NCBI GenBank assembly: GCA_034190875.2 | Contig: CM067348.1 | Coordinates: forward strand, 42,396,760-42,460,759 | DNA length: 64,000 bases | From: Urechis unicinctus | Taxonomy: Eukaryota > Annelida > Polychaeta > Xenopneusta > Urechidae | Reading direction: 5' to 3' | In this document: positions 37,425 through 62,724 of the stretch, piece after piece | How positions within the stretch are numbered: the stretch's first letter is position 1 | Layout: every line of letters starts with the position of its first letter | Position numbers and translations under genes: made by a program | Notes under the pieces: generated by a model | Seen by the model: the letters and a program-made list of their open reading frames with translations, nothing else | What the model was told of the DNA's origin: nothing | Database searches by the model: none

Positions 37425-37600
37425 TTACTTTCAACAATGATGGGATAATCCGACGATGATGGGTGAGGATGATTGTGATGCTTGGACAGCTCTCCTGAAG
37501 CGCCAGTGTCCAGTGGCACAAACCCGTTGCCCAGGCCGGGCTGCAAACCCCACACTACCGGGACGTAGGTCCAGCGCGATGCCATTGGGCTCTCTTATCT
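37425..37600. repeat. SINE-like dispersed repeat, copy with longest shared core
   Basis: Contains TTACTTTCAACAATGATGGG, then GATGATGGGTGAGGATGATT, GTGATGCTTGGACAGC, and a GC-rich stretch with GGGCTGCAAACCCCACACTA resembling an inverted RNA polymerase III box. Related to segments near 23713, 25403 and 26140. Confidence 0.5.
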
Positions 37601-38785
37601 ATTTAGGAATAGCTACGACACCACTTTAACTCAACATGGTTATTTGCGAAGTCGCGAAACATCCCATTGAACCCGTCTCGAATCCATTAACGACCGACCC
37701 CTCCCCCACAAACCTTCAAATCAACCCCCTCCCAACCACCCTCCCTCTCAACGCACGCCTAGTAGTAACAACGTTTACTGCCAGCACCACTGAACGCCTC
37801 GATCTTTAAGTCTGGTTACACAGTGTTTATGCAACCCTCTATTTCTATGACTCGCCAAGCTTAAATGATTTCATTCTTTCATGCTCTATTCTTCAAGACA
37901 TTCGGCCTTCATTCCAAAGAAAAATGTGCATATGTCTGGAAATAGTAACTTCGCGTCCGTTTATGTCCGTCACCAATAAATCTGCCCAAACCGGATTCAA
38001 TTTAAAATATCTTTGCCTTAAAACGGCAGAGTGTAAACACCTCGCTGATCAAATAACCGCCTACGAAATGTGACATTTTTCATTGAGTTTATAAACATAT
38101 ACCTGCTCTTTTACCTATAATTAAAAGGCTTAATTCATCAGAATGCAACTTTGGGGGATAAACAGAGTGTGGGTCTAACCAATCATGAATAGTGAAACGG
38201 TTGACAGCCACCAATGGATATTCGCTTCTACTGAAATGCTCCGCAAGCAGTGAACTTGAGCTTCAACCCACGTGACCCAAGGTAAATATCTCACGAACTC
38301 ACCCGCTCCAAACTTCGTCACCCAAACTCCTTCTTTGGTTCCTCTTGGGGTCTGCGATAGGCGAAGACCAGCCAGGAACGCTTTCAGTCGGTGCAATGGT
38401 GCGAAACGAGACAACTATTCCGCTCCCACAGAGTTAGCTTGAGTCAGTATTGAAAGAGCCGTCCGATCTTGCGGGAGTCTCGTTCATTTGCTCCCCAACA
38501 TCAAAGACACATATATAAGGATACCATTAATTTCATATGGTGTTTATAGAAGGTAAGAGGAGATCATTTCAGTTGATAAAGTGCATATTTTATATTTGTG
38601 AGTGATTGGGGTTTTAATCCTTTCTTAATGAGGTGACGAGAGCTCTTTTTAAGGAGACCAGTCTTGTCTTGAATCGGGCGCGTTGGTGTATATACTTAGA
38701 TAAAACGCCGGCAAGATCTGATTAGATTTCGAAGGAAGCAGAATACTGGATGGTAAATATTTCCCAACTGTTCAGTTTGGCACCT

Positions 38786-38859
38786 CAGGCACTCTAATAA
38801 TAAAGCGCCCCTCCTCTCTGGCTTCTAGAAGGAGGGGCGTTTTATGACTCGAGTGCCTG
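38786..38859. repeat. 74-bp hairpin with 30-bp arms
   Basis: Left arm CAGGCACTC...CGCCCCTCCT and right arm AGGAGGGGCG...GAGTGCCTG are inverted and match at 26 of 30 positions, around a 14-nt loop. The ends CAGGCACTC/GAGTGCCTG are perfect. It may be a miniature inverted-repeat element or a transcribed hairpin. Confidence 0.75.
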
Positions 38860-39968
38860 TGTTGGTCACCAACTTATCTCCCTCACCCTCACGTAACACC
38901 CCGTTCTCCAAATCTCATTAAGATGAAATTTTGCATTTTTTTCATGAGATTGCATAGACCCCCTATTGTTGTGAATCGTTTAAGCGTTAGATATGAGGTG
39001 CTGACAACCGTAATCTTCAACTCAAATTGAGACAACCACCGGATAAATGCCACCTGACAAATGCCCGCTCTCAGATTCACTACATCATCAATGTTTACAA
39101 ATTACAAAGCACAAGAACTTGCCAGATAATCGCAAATATGCGGGAAATGAAATCGGTCACCCAAAGACGATTGTTTGTGTTTTTACGATGCGCTTATTCC
39201 TTTCTTGCAGTCGCGTCAGTCAAAAGTTTTTCTGGCGAACGGACGACCGTCATTTCGAGCTCTGCATGCCCCTCTCAAAAGTCGCGTTTGCTTAAATTAT
39301 TTGATATCCATTCTAGGACACTTCGTCAAATTGACAGGTAAACAGCCCAGCGACCAGAACCTCTGACCGCTTGACCCCAATGTGCTCAACCCACTGGCAA
39401 TAACACGAGGCGTGTGAAGTATTAGGTAACATCAAAAAGCCTCGAGACTGTGTCAACATGGTGTTTTTGCTATCGGTGGAAAGGCACTATATGTATATAC
39501 AAACGACTCAGTAAAGAATTATCGCACAAGTGGCCGCAGGAGAAATAAACTTGATTCGCTTATTACTTTGCCTGGTGAATGCAGTAGTGAAAACCACTGA
39601 GATTGCTTTTAAACCCAACTAATCATTTCATTTCTTAAGCCCTGTCTGATGTTCGAACCATCATTGACCCCTTCTCTTCATTTAATTTTTAAACCCTTAC
39701 TATCCATTTCACTTCTTGTACAATTGTAATTTATTCACCACTTAAACTCCATCAATTATTTACAGTTCTAAAAATCCTCGTTATTAATTTCCACCCTTAG
39801 TCTTTAATAACACATTCCACTACTGAATCGTTGTTATTCATTTAATATCTCAAACTCCAAGTATTCGTTTCACTTAAAAAAACCCTGACTGTCCATTTTT
39901 TTTTCTTAAACTCACCAGAGTGTCGATTTCTTGAACCGCAATGATATATTTCGATGTATTTATTGCAG

Positions 39969-53335
<13,367 letters not shown>

Positions 53336-55162
53336 ACAACCTTTGAAATCGCACTTTCTCATACCAAAAAGAACATTGATCCATACTGTGGATATAGTTG
53401 GAAGGCTGGAAAAATGTATGTGTATTCATTATACGGTATAGGTGTAGTAAAGGATGTGGGTTGTGTCACTTTATTAAGTATCTGTTCTAACATAACCTGG
53501 AAATGCTCTGCATATAGTTGATTGTTTCGTATTTTTTTTATAAATTTGCAATTGATGTGACATTTGTTGAACATTATGATTGCTATTAGAAACCGATTGT
53601 TATAACGAACTGGTTAAAACGGTGGTGATGTCGTGGGGTATATTTTACGTGTTGGACAAATTTTGTACGTCTATTTTTTATGAAAATGTTGCACATGTAA
53701 TTTGCAAAATTATCTAATGAAATCAATGTAAATAGGATTTGCAGTAAAAAAAAATGGTTTCATTTTTTTGGCATTCATCCCGTGGCTTAAGTAGCTTGCT
53801 GCATGGTTTTTTGTTTATCTTGTACTTAAATGTTCATATGCGTTGATTCGCTGGCTGAATTGGAACAACGTAGATATTATGTCACAAGAAAAAGCTGATA
53901 CATCCTTATATGTTATTCCGATACATCAAGACAAAAGTCAACAAATTACGTGTTAACCATTGTTACCCAATATTTTTCCCAATTGCTTATATGTAGCTGT
54001 GGAGTATTCTGTTAAATCAGCAGTTTCGTAAATAAAATATTCAGCTGCTCTCGTCTTATTATACTTCCTGTTGAACTTTGAATGCAAATGAGCTTTGACT
54101 GAAAAGTTGATTTGGGTGGAGGGGGGGGGGGGGGTGGGGTTCTCTCCTTGAAAGAGGGTAGGGATGAGCCTCAATTGAGTAACAAACCTACACTTCTCTT
54201 GTTCAACCCAAATTGAGGAACGGGAACCCATCAATATTTTTGAAAAATGGACCAATTGATATAGTGAATAAGCCAAAAATGAGATATTCATATACTTAAA
54301 AATGAAATAAATATCTTGCGCCATCACTCAGACATGGAGGAAAGGAAAACTCCAACTGCTTACTAGTCTGATATAGCAATAGCTACCAGATGCCTATGCT
54401 GAATGAAATCTATGCGTCTGTGTATGTAGTCATGGGTGGGGGGGGGGGGGGGGGGGGTAGTAGTGTTGGTCATCGAGCGCTGGAATTGTTTCATGATAGT
54501 TGACCAGTTCATTGTGCATCAAGGCGGTTGACTACTGCTTAGAAGAATTAAATTGAAATTGGAATAAAATGTTGGCTATTAAGAATGGCTGTGAAAGGTT
54601 CATTTATGGTAATCGCGATGTGACCGTAGGAATTGCCTTTGTATCTGAAACCACATGTTGCTGTAACACCAAGGGTTCAAAATTCATAGAACGATAATCT
54701 TATACATTTAAAGTTTTCTTTCAGAGATGTTTGGAAAGGTGGAAAGAGTATGATTGTACACTATTCATTGAGGAGGTGTCCTTTACAAAAAGTAATTACG
54801 GAAAAACGAGGAAAAAAATTGAGTGTTAGCAACCTTTCACTTAGAAAAACACATGGACAGTTTAATGCAAATGAGAAAGCAGTATGAGAAAGCGGGCAGG
54901 CCAATTCATAGATATCATGTTCGGATAAGTTGAATCCATGTTAAAATGTTAGAGATGAGCTACGCTTAGCTCTGTGATGAGTAATGCAAATAATGCATTG
55001 AAACACACGCCCGTTGTCAGGTGGCGCTGCGATGAAATCAACAAAAGCACACGTGACTGTTGTTGGATCGTCTCGGGTTTCTGCCCCTTGAGTCTTCCGA
55101 TTGGTCGAGGCGACCGCGCCCCCGAAAGGTTCAGAAAATTCCTTGTTACGCTACGACAAAAA
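53336..55162. other. SLC6 3' UTR and intergenic sequence
   Basis: Presumed 3' UTR followed by non-coding sequence with G homopolymers at 54121-54135 and 54436-54457. I saw no gene. A more GC-rich patch with CCGATTGG and GACCGCGCCC lies near 55075-55130, directly before the foldback element. Confidence 0.45.
54031..54036 (+). terminator. Candidate polyadenylation signal AATAAA for SLC6 gene
   Basis: This AATAAA lies about 700 bp after the stop codon at 53335. Other AATAAA sequences occur near 54306 and 54563, so the true 3' end is unsettled. Confidence 0.35.
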
Positions 55163-55582
55163 CAGCGCGCTGGGTCCGTGTATATACCGTCTTTTCGTTT
55201 TTCGTTTATCAAAACCAAGAACCAAAAACGAAAAACAAGGGCTAAACCGTAAATCGTTTTTCATGTGCGACAGCGAAAGACGGATAACACCAAACCGATT
55301 CGTTTTTCGTTTCTCGTTTGATCAAACGGAAAACGAGTGGCGCTGCAGTCGGCGGTGTTTCTACTGATACAAGCGGCTGGATATGTTGGTTGGTATCCGA
55401 AGGTGCGGGGGGGGGGGGGGGGGGGGGATAGGCTTTATCTCGGGTAGGTGTGTGCCGCGGGACCTCGAAAACCCGTATCTTACTCTATATATACGATTCC
55501 TACGAGTCAGACCAGATCTCAAAACAGTTATCTCTCCAAACAATTAATACAAGCGGACGGAGGGCCATGTCTCAAAAACCCT

Positions 55583-55628
<46 letters not shown>
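55583..55628. repeat. Poly-G run of 46 bases
   Basis: Uninterrupted G homopolymer inside the foldback element. Its length is likely inaccurate in any assembly. Confidence 0.9.
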
Positions 55629-55630
<2 letters not shown>

Positions 55631-55697
55631 GGCACTAAAGTGTATAGAGGTAGTATATATGTGCCGCGCGACCGGGTAGGTTTTTTCGGCCTCTCGA

Positions 55698-55850
55698 CTT
55701 GTACGACGGGTTTTTGGGCCTCATACTTGTACGACGAGGTATGTTTATCAGCTTCAATCTGTACGACGGGTTATACATTTGCATAATACCTTGTACGACG
55801 GGTATGCTTTTGGCCATTTTGACCTTGTACGACGGGTACGGGTTTTCGAG
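55698..55850 (+). repeat. Short tandem array with TTGTACGACGGGT core
   Basis: Five units start near 55698, 55726, 55759, 55790 and 55824, spaced 28-34 bp. The core TTGTACGACGGGT is conserved and the rest varies. An inverted, related segment follows at about 55950-56010 (GCATAACCCCGTCGTACG). Confidence 0.75.
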
Positions 55851-56054
55851 GTCCCGCGGTACACCCCTATCCAGAATAAGGCCAAGTGCCCCCCCCCCCC
55901 CCCCCCCCCCCCCCGTGCAATATATTGCGAATGTAAAACCCATCTAAAATGGCAAAAAATGTGACCTGTCGTGCTAGGTATTATGCAAACGCATAACCCC
56001 GTCGTACGTCGTAAGCAGGATTAAATTGTCCGACAAATCTCCGAATCTGATCAG

Positions 56055-56540
<486 letters not shown>

Positions 56541-57013
56541 TATCCGCACACATATGAATAATCGCATATCAAACGGGTTTTGGTTTCCGATTCCAAGTTT
56601 CCAAGCCGCCATTGTATGTAATTATAGTTATTGATAGATCGCGGCTCGTCTGCTCTTTGATTGACCGAGGGATGTCCAGGGCGGGCTGTCGGGGAGACGA
56701 AAGTCTGGATACCAACCAACATATCCAGCCGCTTGTATCAGTAGAAACACCGCCGACTGCAGCGCCACTCGTTTTCCGTTTGATCAAACGAGAAACGAAA
56801 AACGAATCGGTTTGGTGTTATTCGTCTTTCGTTGTCGCACATGAAAAACGGTTTACGGTTTAGCCCTTGTTTTTCGTTTTTAGTTCTTGGTTTTGATAAA
56901 ACGAAAAACGAAAAGACGGTATATACACGGACCGCGCTGCTCACAAGTGGCGTGTTCACATATTTTGTCTGGCTGAGGCTTGAATGGGGTTTTGATGATT
57001 GTGGCACTTGTTA

Positions 57014-57167
57014 TCATCATGTCTCATGTGTACTATCATCATGTCTCATGTAACAATGTACCTAAAGTGTGTTGTACAGTCGGACAAGAAAAGTAAACTC
57101 ACGTGCTCTCACCCAGGTGATGATGTTTGTCATTTATTGTAGCTAACGGGTAAACCAGAGTGTTATA
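57014..57167 (+). repeat. 5' LTR of copy C (about 150 bp)
   Basis: Homology with the downstream LTR starts at TCATCATG (57014) and ends just before the primer-binding site at 57168. An internal direct duplication of ATCATCATGTCTCATGT lies at its 5' end. TGTAACA near 57049 and TGTTATA at the end are nearly inverted, so the true terminus could be 57049. The last two bases are TA rather than CA. Confidence 0.65.
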
Positions 57168-57181
57168 TGGTGTCAGAAGTG
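57168..57181 (+). promoter_or_regulatory. Primer-binding site, probably tRNA-Leu (copy C)
   Basis: TGGTGTCAGAAGTG is complementary to CACTTCTGACACCA, the 3' end of animal tRNA-Leu(CAA) as I recall it. It directly follows the LTR. The same sequence is at 61568-61581 in copy D. Confidence 0.7.
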
Positions 57182-57357
57182 AAAACTTATGAACTTAGTG
57201 ATATTATGCCCATAAGTTAATGCCCAAACATTCTGAACAAGCTCCAAGTCCGAAAGAGAAACCCCATGACTGAGTGATAATTGGGAGCTTTTGAAATAGA
57301 AGTCTGTGCTGTAAATCTGGTGTCTACAGCCTATACAAACTCTATCTAGTGTGCAAA

Positions 57358-58324
57358 ATGGAGTCATTAGGTGGATGTAATTTCCCTGTTATGAACTTGG
57401 ACAGTGAAAATTTACCAGAGGCCTGGAAAAGGTTCACAGACCATGCAGAGCTTATGTTTGAGGGACCTTTATCTGAGAAATCGGAAGAGGTGAAATGCAA
57501 ATATCTGTTGCTATGGACAGGAGAAAAAGCAAGAGAAATATATAACACATGGACTCGCTGACCACAAAAAGAGCTTAACCTATCTAACCACTAAATTCAA
57601 GGATCATGTGACACCACAGGCAAACCCAGTGTTTGCACGGTACAAGTTCAGGTGTAGGACTCAAGGGGCTACAGAATCAGTGGAGGACTTTGTGACCGAC
57701 CTGAGGAAGTTAGCTAAGGACTGTGCTTATGGTGCAGAGGGAGAAATGATCCGGGATAATATTGTCTTTGGGACAAACAGCAAGCAAGTCAGAGAAAAGC
57801 TTCTTGCAGAAGGAGGAAATCTCACATTGCAGAAAGCTGTAGAAGTGGCTAGGACATTTGAACATGCAAAGCAGCAGATGAAACAAATGTCAACCGAACA
57901 AGAGGTCCATGCAGTGAAAAAGAAGCCCTACAAACCTCATAAGTTTGAAAAGAAGACCGAGAGGAAAACAACAACCCCGGCGGCACGTGGCAGCAGCGGT
58001 CCGTCAACAGTTAATCAGGAAGAGTGTGCAGCATGTGGCATGCGGCATGAAGAAGGAAAGTGCCCAGCAGATGGACGGAAATGCGCAAAATGCGGAGGCT
58101 GGAATCACTTTGCCTTGAAATGCACAGGTACTAAAGCAAGGGGATCTACTCCAATGTATCACAAAGACAAAGGCAAACAAAAAGGCAAACATGTCTACAC
58201 CGTTCAAGAAGACCACCAGTGTGATGACGACTACTATGAAGTCTTAGCAGTGGGTGGCGGAAACCGTGTATTTGCATTCATGGATGTGGAACAAGGCAAC
58301 GCCACACAGAGGGTACCATTCTAA
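57358..58324 (+). pseudogene. gag: gag of copy C
   Basis: Starts at ATG 57358 (MESLGGCNFPV). After about 66 codons the frame is broken near 57555 (ggactcgctgacc); the homologous frame resumes and runs from about 57560 to the TAA at 58322-58324. The C-terminal part has a Lys-rich linker and two zinc knuckles, CX2CX3HX4C and CX2CX4HX4C. The stop falls immediately before VDTGAS of the protease in the same frame, so gag and pol would otherwise form one polyprotein. Confidence 0.85.
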
Positions 58325-61300
58325 GTTGATACAGGAGCTTCCAGTAATGTGGTTCCGCAGAAGATTCTACACCCAGGAAAGAAGATATACGGCGGCAAAG
58401 ACAGCTTAGTAGTATATGGCGGTACCACAGTGAGGCCAGTTGGTCGCACCAAGATCAAAATTGTCAATCCAAAGAATGGAAAGCAATACATCACAGAGTG
58501 CGTGATTATTGAAGATGATGATGCTGTTCCGCTCCTTGGCAATCGAGCATTGCAGGAGATGGAATTGGTGGATATCAAGTATGATAACATTTGCATGAGA
58601 TATGAAAATATCTACACTGTAAGTGAGCCACTTACCAAAGAAGATCTGGCGAGAGAGTATGCAGATGTTTTCCAAGGAACTGGTAAACTAGAGGGAAAAT
58701 ACCACATTGAAGTCGACCCAGATATCACTCCCAAGGTACACCCTCCGAGAAAGATGCCTATTGCTACAAAGGAGAAGCTGAAAGCAGAACTAGACAACTT
58801 GATGAAACAAGGCATTATCAAGCAAGTCAGTCAAGCTACCCCGTGGGTATCCAGCTTAGTCGTGATTGACCGTCCAGAGAAGTTGAGGATCTGTACAGAC
58901 CTGAGAACACTTAATGAGGCAGTCAAGAGGGAACATTACCCATTACCAACTATTGAGGAAATCTTACCTAAGTTGGGAAAAGCGAAGGTCTTTAGTGTCT
59001 TTGATGCAAAGAATGGGTATTGGCACATAGAGCAGGATGAGGATAGTTCTTTGTTGACTACTTTCCAGACACCATATGGGAGGTATACTTGGCTGAGGCT
59101 TCCGATGGGGATCAAATCCGGAGCAGAGGTCTTCCAGCAACACCAGGACCAGGTGATAGAAGGTCTGAGACAGACACATTGTGTTGCTGACGATATACTC
59201 ATTTGTGGAGTTGGAGACAATCTCGAAGAGGCCATAGAAGACCATGATAAAGTCATGAGGAGCCTGATGGAGAGATGCCGAGAGAAGAATCTGAAGCTTA
59301 ACTCGAAGAAGATCAGACTGAGAATGACTGAAGTACCGTTCATAGGTCACCTAGTAACCAAAGAAGGAGTGAAGGCAGATCCTGGAAAGGTAAAGGCACT
59401 GCTAGAGATGCCTGACCCTACTGATGCAGCTGGAGTGCAGAGAATTCTTGGATTTGTGAACTACCTGGCAAAGTTCATCCCAAACTTGAGTGACCATGTA
59501 GAGTGCCTGAGACAACTAACCCACAAAGAAGAAGAATGGCATTGGGATGATCACCACAAGAAGGCCCTGTAGACCATCAAAGACATCATTGCAAAGGACG
59601 TGAAGCTGCGGTACTATGACAGCAGTAAACCACTTGTGTTACAATGTGATGCTTCAGACTTTGCTGGGTGCAGCACTTACTCAGGATGGAGCACCAATAG
59701 CCTTTGCGAGCAGAACCCTCACACCGACAGAGCGAGGTTACGCTCAAATAGAAAAAGAGCTGTTAGCGGTGGTATTTGGCATGGAGAAATTCCATACATA
59801 CACTTATGGAAGACTGGTAAAGGTTGAGTCGGACCATAAACCGCTTGAGTCAATCATGAAGACAGCTACACATGACGCCTAAGAGACTACAGAGGATGTT
59901 ACTGAGGCTGCAGTCGTATGATATTGACTTGCAGTATAGACCTGGAAAGCTGATAACACTCGCTGACACACTCAGTAGAGCACCACGGAAGGCCACAGAG
60001 GCATCAGTTTCAGACCGGCACATTGAGGCAATCAATATGCTACAGGACTTCCCCATCTCAGACCCGAGATTAGATGACATCCGTAAACACACAGAAGAAG
60101 ATCGAGGTCTTCAGGAACTAAAGGCAGTCATTCTGGCTGGATGGCCAGATACCAGAGAGAAGTCCCAGAAGCAGCTCGAGGTTACTTCACCATCAGAGAT
60201 GAACTAAGTGTGCAAGACGGTATCTTGTTCAAGGCTGAACGAGTTATTGTGCCCATGATGATGAGGAAGACCATAATAACCAGAGTACACTCTTCGCACA
60301 TTGGCATGGAGGGCTGTTTGTGAAGAGCTCGCGAGTGCCTTTATTGGCCAGGGATGAACACAGACATCAGAGAGGCTGTTGGTCGATGTGACATATACAG
60401 AGAAGCCAGTGTATAAGCAGCAGAAAGAGTCACTCAAGCCACACGATGTTCCAGATAGGCCATGGGCTAAGATTGGCACGGACATCATGGAGTTTGGTGG
60501 TAGAAGCTACTTAGTCACTGTGGACTATTATTCAAACTTTTGGGAAGTAGATTATTTACCAAGTACCAAGGCAGAGACTGTTATTATGAAGCTCAAGGCG
60601 CACTTTGCAAGGTATGGGATTCCTGACATCGTGGTATCGGACAATGGGACACAGTTTACTTGCAACGAGTTCCAGAAGTTCAGTGAGAAGTGGCAATTTA
60701 GCCATGTTACTTCATCACCGACCTACCCACAATCCAATGGGAAAGCTGAAGGCGCTGTGAAGACATAGAAGAGGTTGCTACGTAAGGCCAAGATGTCAGG
60801 GTCAGACCCCTATTTCGCCTTGTTAGACTTTCGTAACACCCCTACACAACACATGGATAGTAGCCCAGTGCAGCGTCTGATGAGTAGAAGAACAAAGACC
60901 CTTCTTCCCATGAAGAAGAATTTGCTGAGACCAGAAGTTGCCCAGAATACTAAGGCAGGGATCGACAAGACCAAAAGAAGACAAGGCCAATACTACAATA
61001 GAGGTGCCAAAGACTTGAAATCGCTAGAAGTTGGGGATACAGTCCGAATCCAACCGACTGGATTTAGCAAAGAATCGGAAAAGGCTGTGGTGAGAGCGAA
61101 GGTCGCTCCAAGATCATATGAAGTAGAGAACGAGACTCATGTTCTGCGTAGAAATCGAAGAGACTTACGCAAGACATCAAAGGATCCGGATGAGCCTGTC
61201 GCGATACCAACTCAAGACGAGGAACAAACAGAGGATACAACTCCGGAGCGCGTACAGGAGGAATGGGAACAAGTACCAGAGACCAGGAAGAGCACATGTG

Positions 61301-61341
61301 TCAGACAGGTACCCGCGTACCTTAAGGAATATACCAAATGA
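58325..61341 (+). pseudogene. pol: pol of copy C: protease, RT, RNase H, integrase (disrupted)
   Basis: Starts in frame after the TAA with protease VDTGAS. RT motifs FSVFDAKNGYW and VADD (about 59184-59195) are present. RT ends at a TAG (59570-59572) within KKAL*TIKDII, followed by RNase H with a frameshift near 59665 and another near 59875. Integrase has an H..H..CX2C-like region interrupted near 60321, catalytic D residues in GTDIMEF and SDNGTQF, and E in NGKAEG, with a TAG at 60766-60768 soon after. The last frame ends at 61341 with an acidic tail. The ruined frames show an inactive polymerase gene. Confidence 0.88.
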
Positions 61342-61413
61342 GTGCTTCGCATGAATGTTGAATGGATTAAGGATATGTTACATGAAATGTGTTCACATGG
61401 ATATGGTGTTCAC

Positions 61414-61567
61414 TCATCATGTCTCATGTGTACTATCATCATGTCTCATGTAACAATGTACCTAAAGTGTGTTGTACAGTCGGACAAGAAAAGTAAACTC
61501 ACGTGCTCTCACCCAGGTGATGATGTTTGTCATTTATTGTAGCTAACGGGTAAACCAGAGTGTTATA
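61414..61567 (+). repeat. Shared LTR of copies C and D
   Basis: Identical or nearly identical to 57014-57167. It is 3' LTR of copy C and 5' LTR of copy D. No strong polypurine tract is visible just upstream. Confidence 0.65.
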
Positions 61568-61757
61568 TGGTGTCAGAAGTGAAAACTTATGAACTTAGTG
61601 ACATTATGCCCATAAGTTAAGGCCCAAACATTCTGAACAAGCTCCAAGTCCGAAAGAGAAACCCCATGACTGAGTGATAATTGGGAGCTTTTGAAATAGA
61701 AGTCTGTGCTGTAAATCTGGTGTCTACAGCCTATACAAACTCTATCTAGTGTGCAAA

Positions 61758-62724
61758 ATGGAGTCATTAGGTTGATGTAATTTCCCTGTTATGAACTTGG
61801 ACAGTGACAATTTACCAGAGGCCTGGAAAAGGTTCACAGACCATGCAGAGCTTATGTTTGAGGGACCTTTATCTGAGAAATCTGAAGAGGTGAAATGCAA
61901 ATATCTGTTGCTATGGACAGGAGAAAAAGCAAGAGAAATATATAACACATGGACTCGCTGACCACAAAAAGAGCTTAACCTATCTAACCACTAAATTCAA
62001 GGATCATGTGACACCACAGGCAAACCCAGTGTTTGCACGGTTCAAGTTCAGGTGTAGGACTCAAGGGGCTACAGAATCAGTGGAGGACTTTGTGACCGAC
62101 CTGAGGAAGTTAGCTAAGGACTGTGCTTATGGTGCAGAGGGAGAAATGATCCGGGATAATATTGTCTTTGGGACAAACAGCAAGCAAGTCAGAGAAAAGC
62201 TTCTTGCAGAAGGAGGAAATCTCACATTGCAGAAAGCTGTAGAAGTGGCTAGGACATTTGAACATGCAAAGCAGCAGATGAAACAAATGTCAACCGAACA
62301 AGAGGTCCATGCAGTGAAAAAGAAGCCCTACAAACCTCATAAGTTTGAAAAGAAGACCGAGAGGAAAACAACAACCCCGGCGGCACGTGGCAGCAGCGGT
62401 CCGTCAACAGTTAATCAGGAAGAGTGTGCAGCATGTGGCATGCGGCATGAAGAAGGAAAGTGCCCAGCAGATGGACGGAAATGCGCAAAATGCGGAGGCT
62501 GGAATCACTTTGCCTTGAAATGCACAGGTACTAAAGCAAGGGGATCTACTCCAATGTATCACAAAGACAAAGGCAAACAAAAAGGCAAACATGTCTACAC
62601 CGTTCAAGAAGACCACCAGTGTGATGACGACTACTATGAAGTCTTAGCAGTGGGTGGCGGAAACCGTGTATTTGCATTCATGGATGTGGAACAAGGCAAC
62701 GCCACACAGAGGGTACCATTCTAA
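61758..62724 (+). pseudogene. gag: gag of copy D
   Basis: As in copy C, with the same internal frameshift near 61955 and the same terminal TAA (62722-62724), plus a private TGA at codon 6 (61773-61775) from G to T. Both zinc knuckles are retained. Confidence 0.85.

Larger units (their letters stand above)
36386..39968. other. Intergenic region upstream of the SLC6 gene
   Basis: No convincing exon seen. It holds the dispersed repeat core at 37425-37600 and a 74-bp hairpin at 38786-38859. Putative 5' UTR and promoter of the SLC6 gene would lie here or further upstream but are not identifiable. Confidence 0.45.
55407..55914. repeat. Nested inverted repeat bounded by poly-G and poly-C
   Basis: The left arm (21 G, then CCGCGGGACCTCGAAAACCC) is repeated inverted at the right (GGGTTTTCGAGGTCCCGCGG, then 26 C). 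A third partial copy near 55661 reads GTGCCGCGCGACCGGGTAGG. The homopolymers would pair with each other in a folded strand. Confidence 0.75.
57014..61567 (+). mobile_element. Compact Ty3/gypsy retrotransposon (copy C, complete unit)
   Basis: LTR, primer-binding site, gag, protease-RT-RNase H-integrase, LTR, with a 4.4 kb period and no env. The LTR (about 150 bp) is unusually short. The downstream LTR is shared with copy D. Gag and pol carry several lesions (a frameshift and stop codons), so the unit looks dead. Orientation is opposite to the left-hand element and the sequences are unrelated. Confidence 0.9.

Noticed and set aside
38175-38414. 79-codon minus-strand frame near the SLC6 5' side
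   Set aside because: No motif or splice support; consistent with chance in a less AT-rich patch.
55060-55367. Basic frames in the foldback termini ending in WRCSRRCFY
   Set aside because: The same peptide appears from both inverted termini, so it is translation of a terminal repeat without start or gene context.
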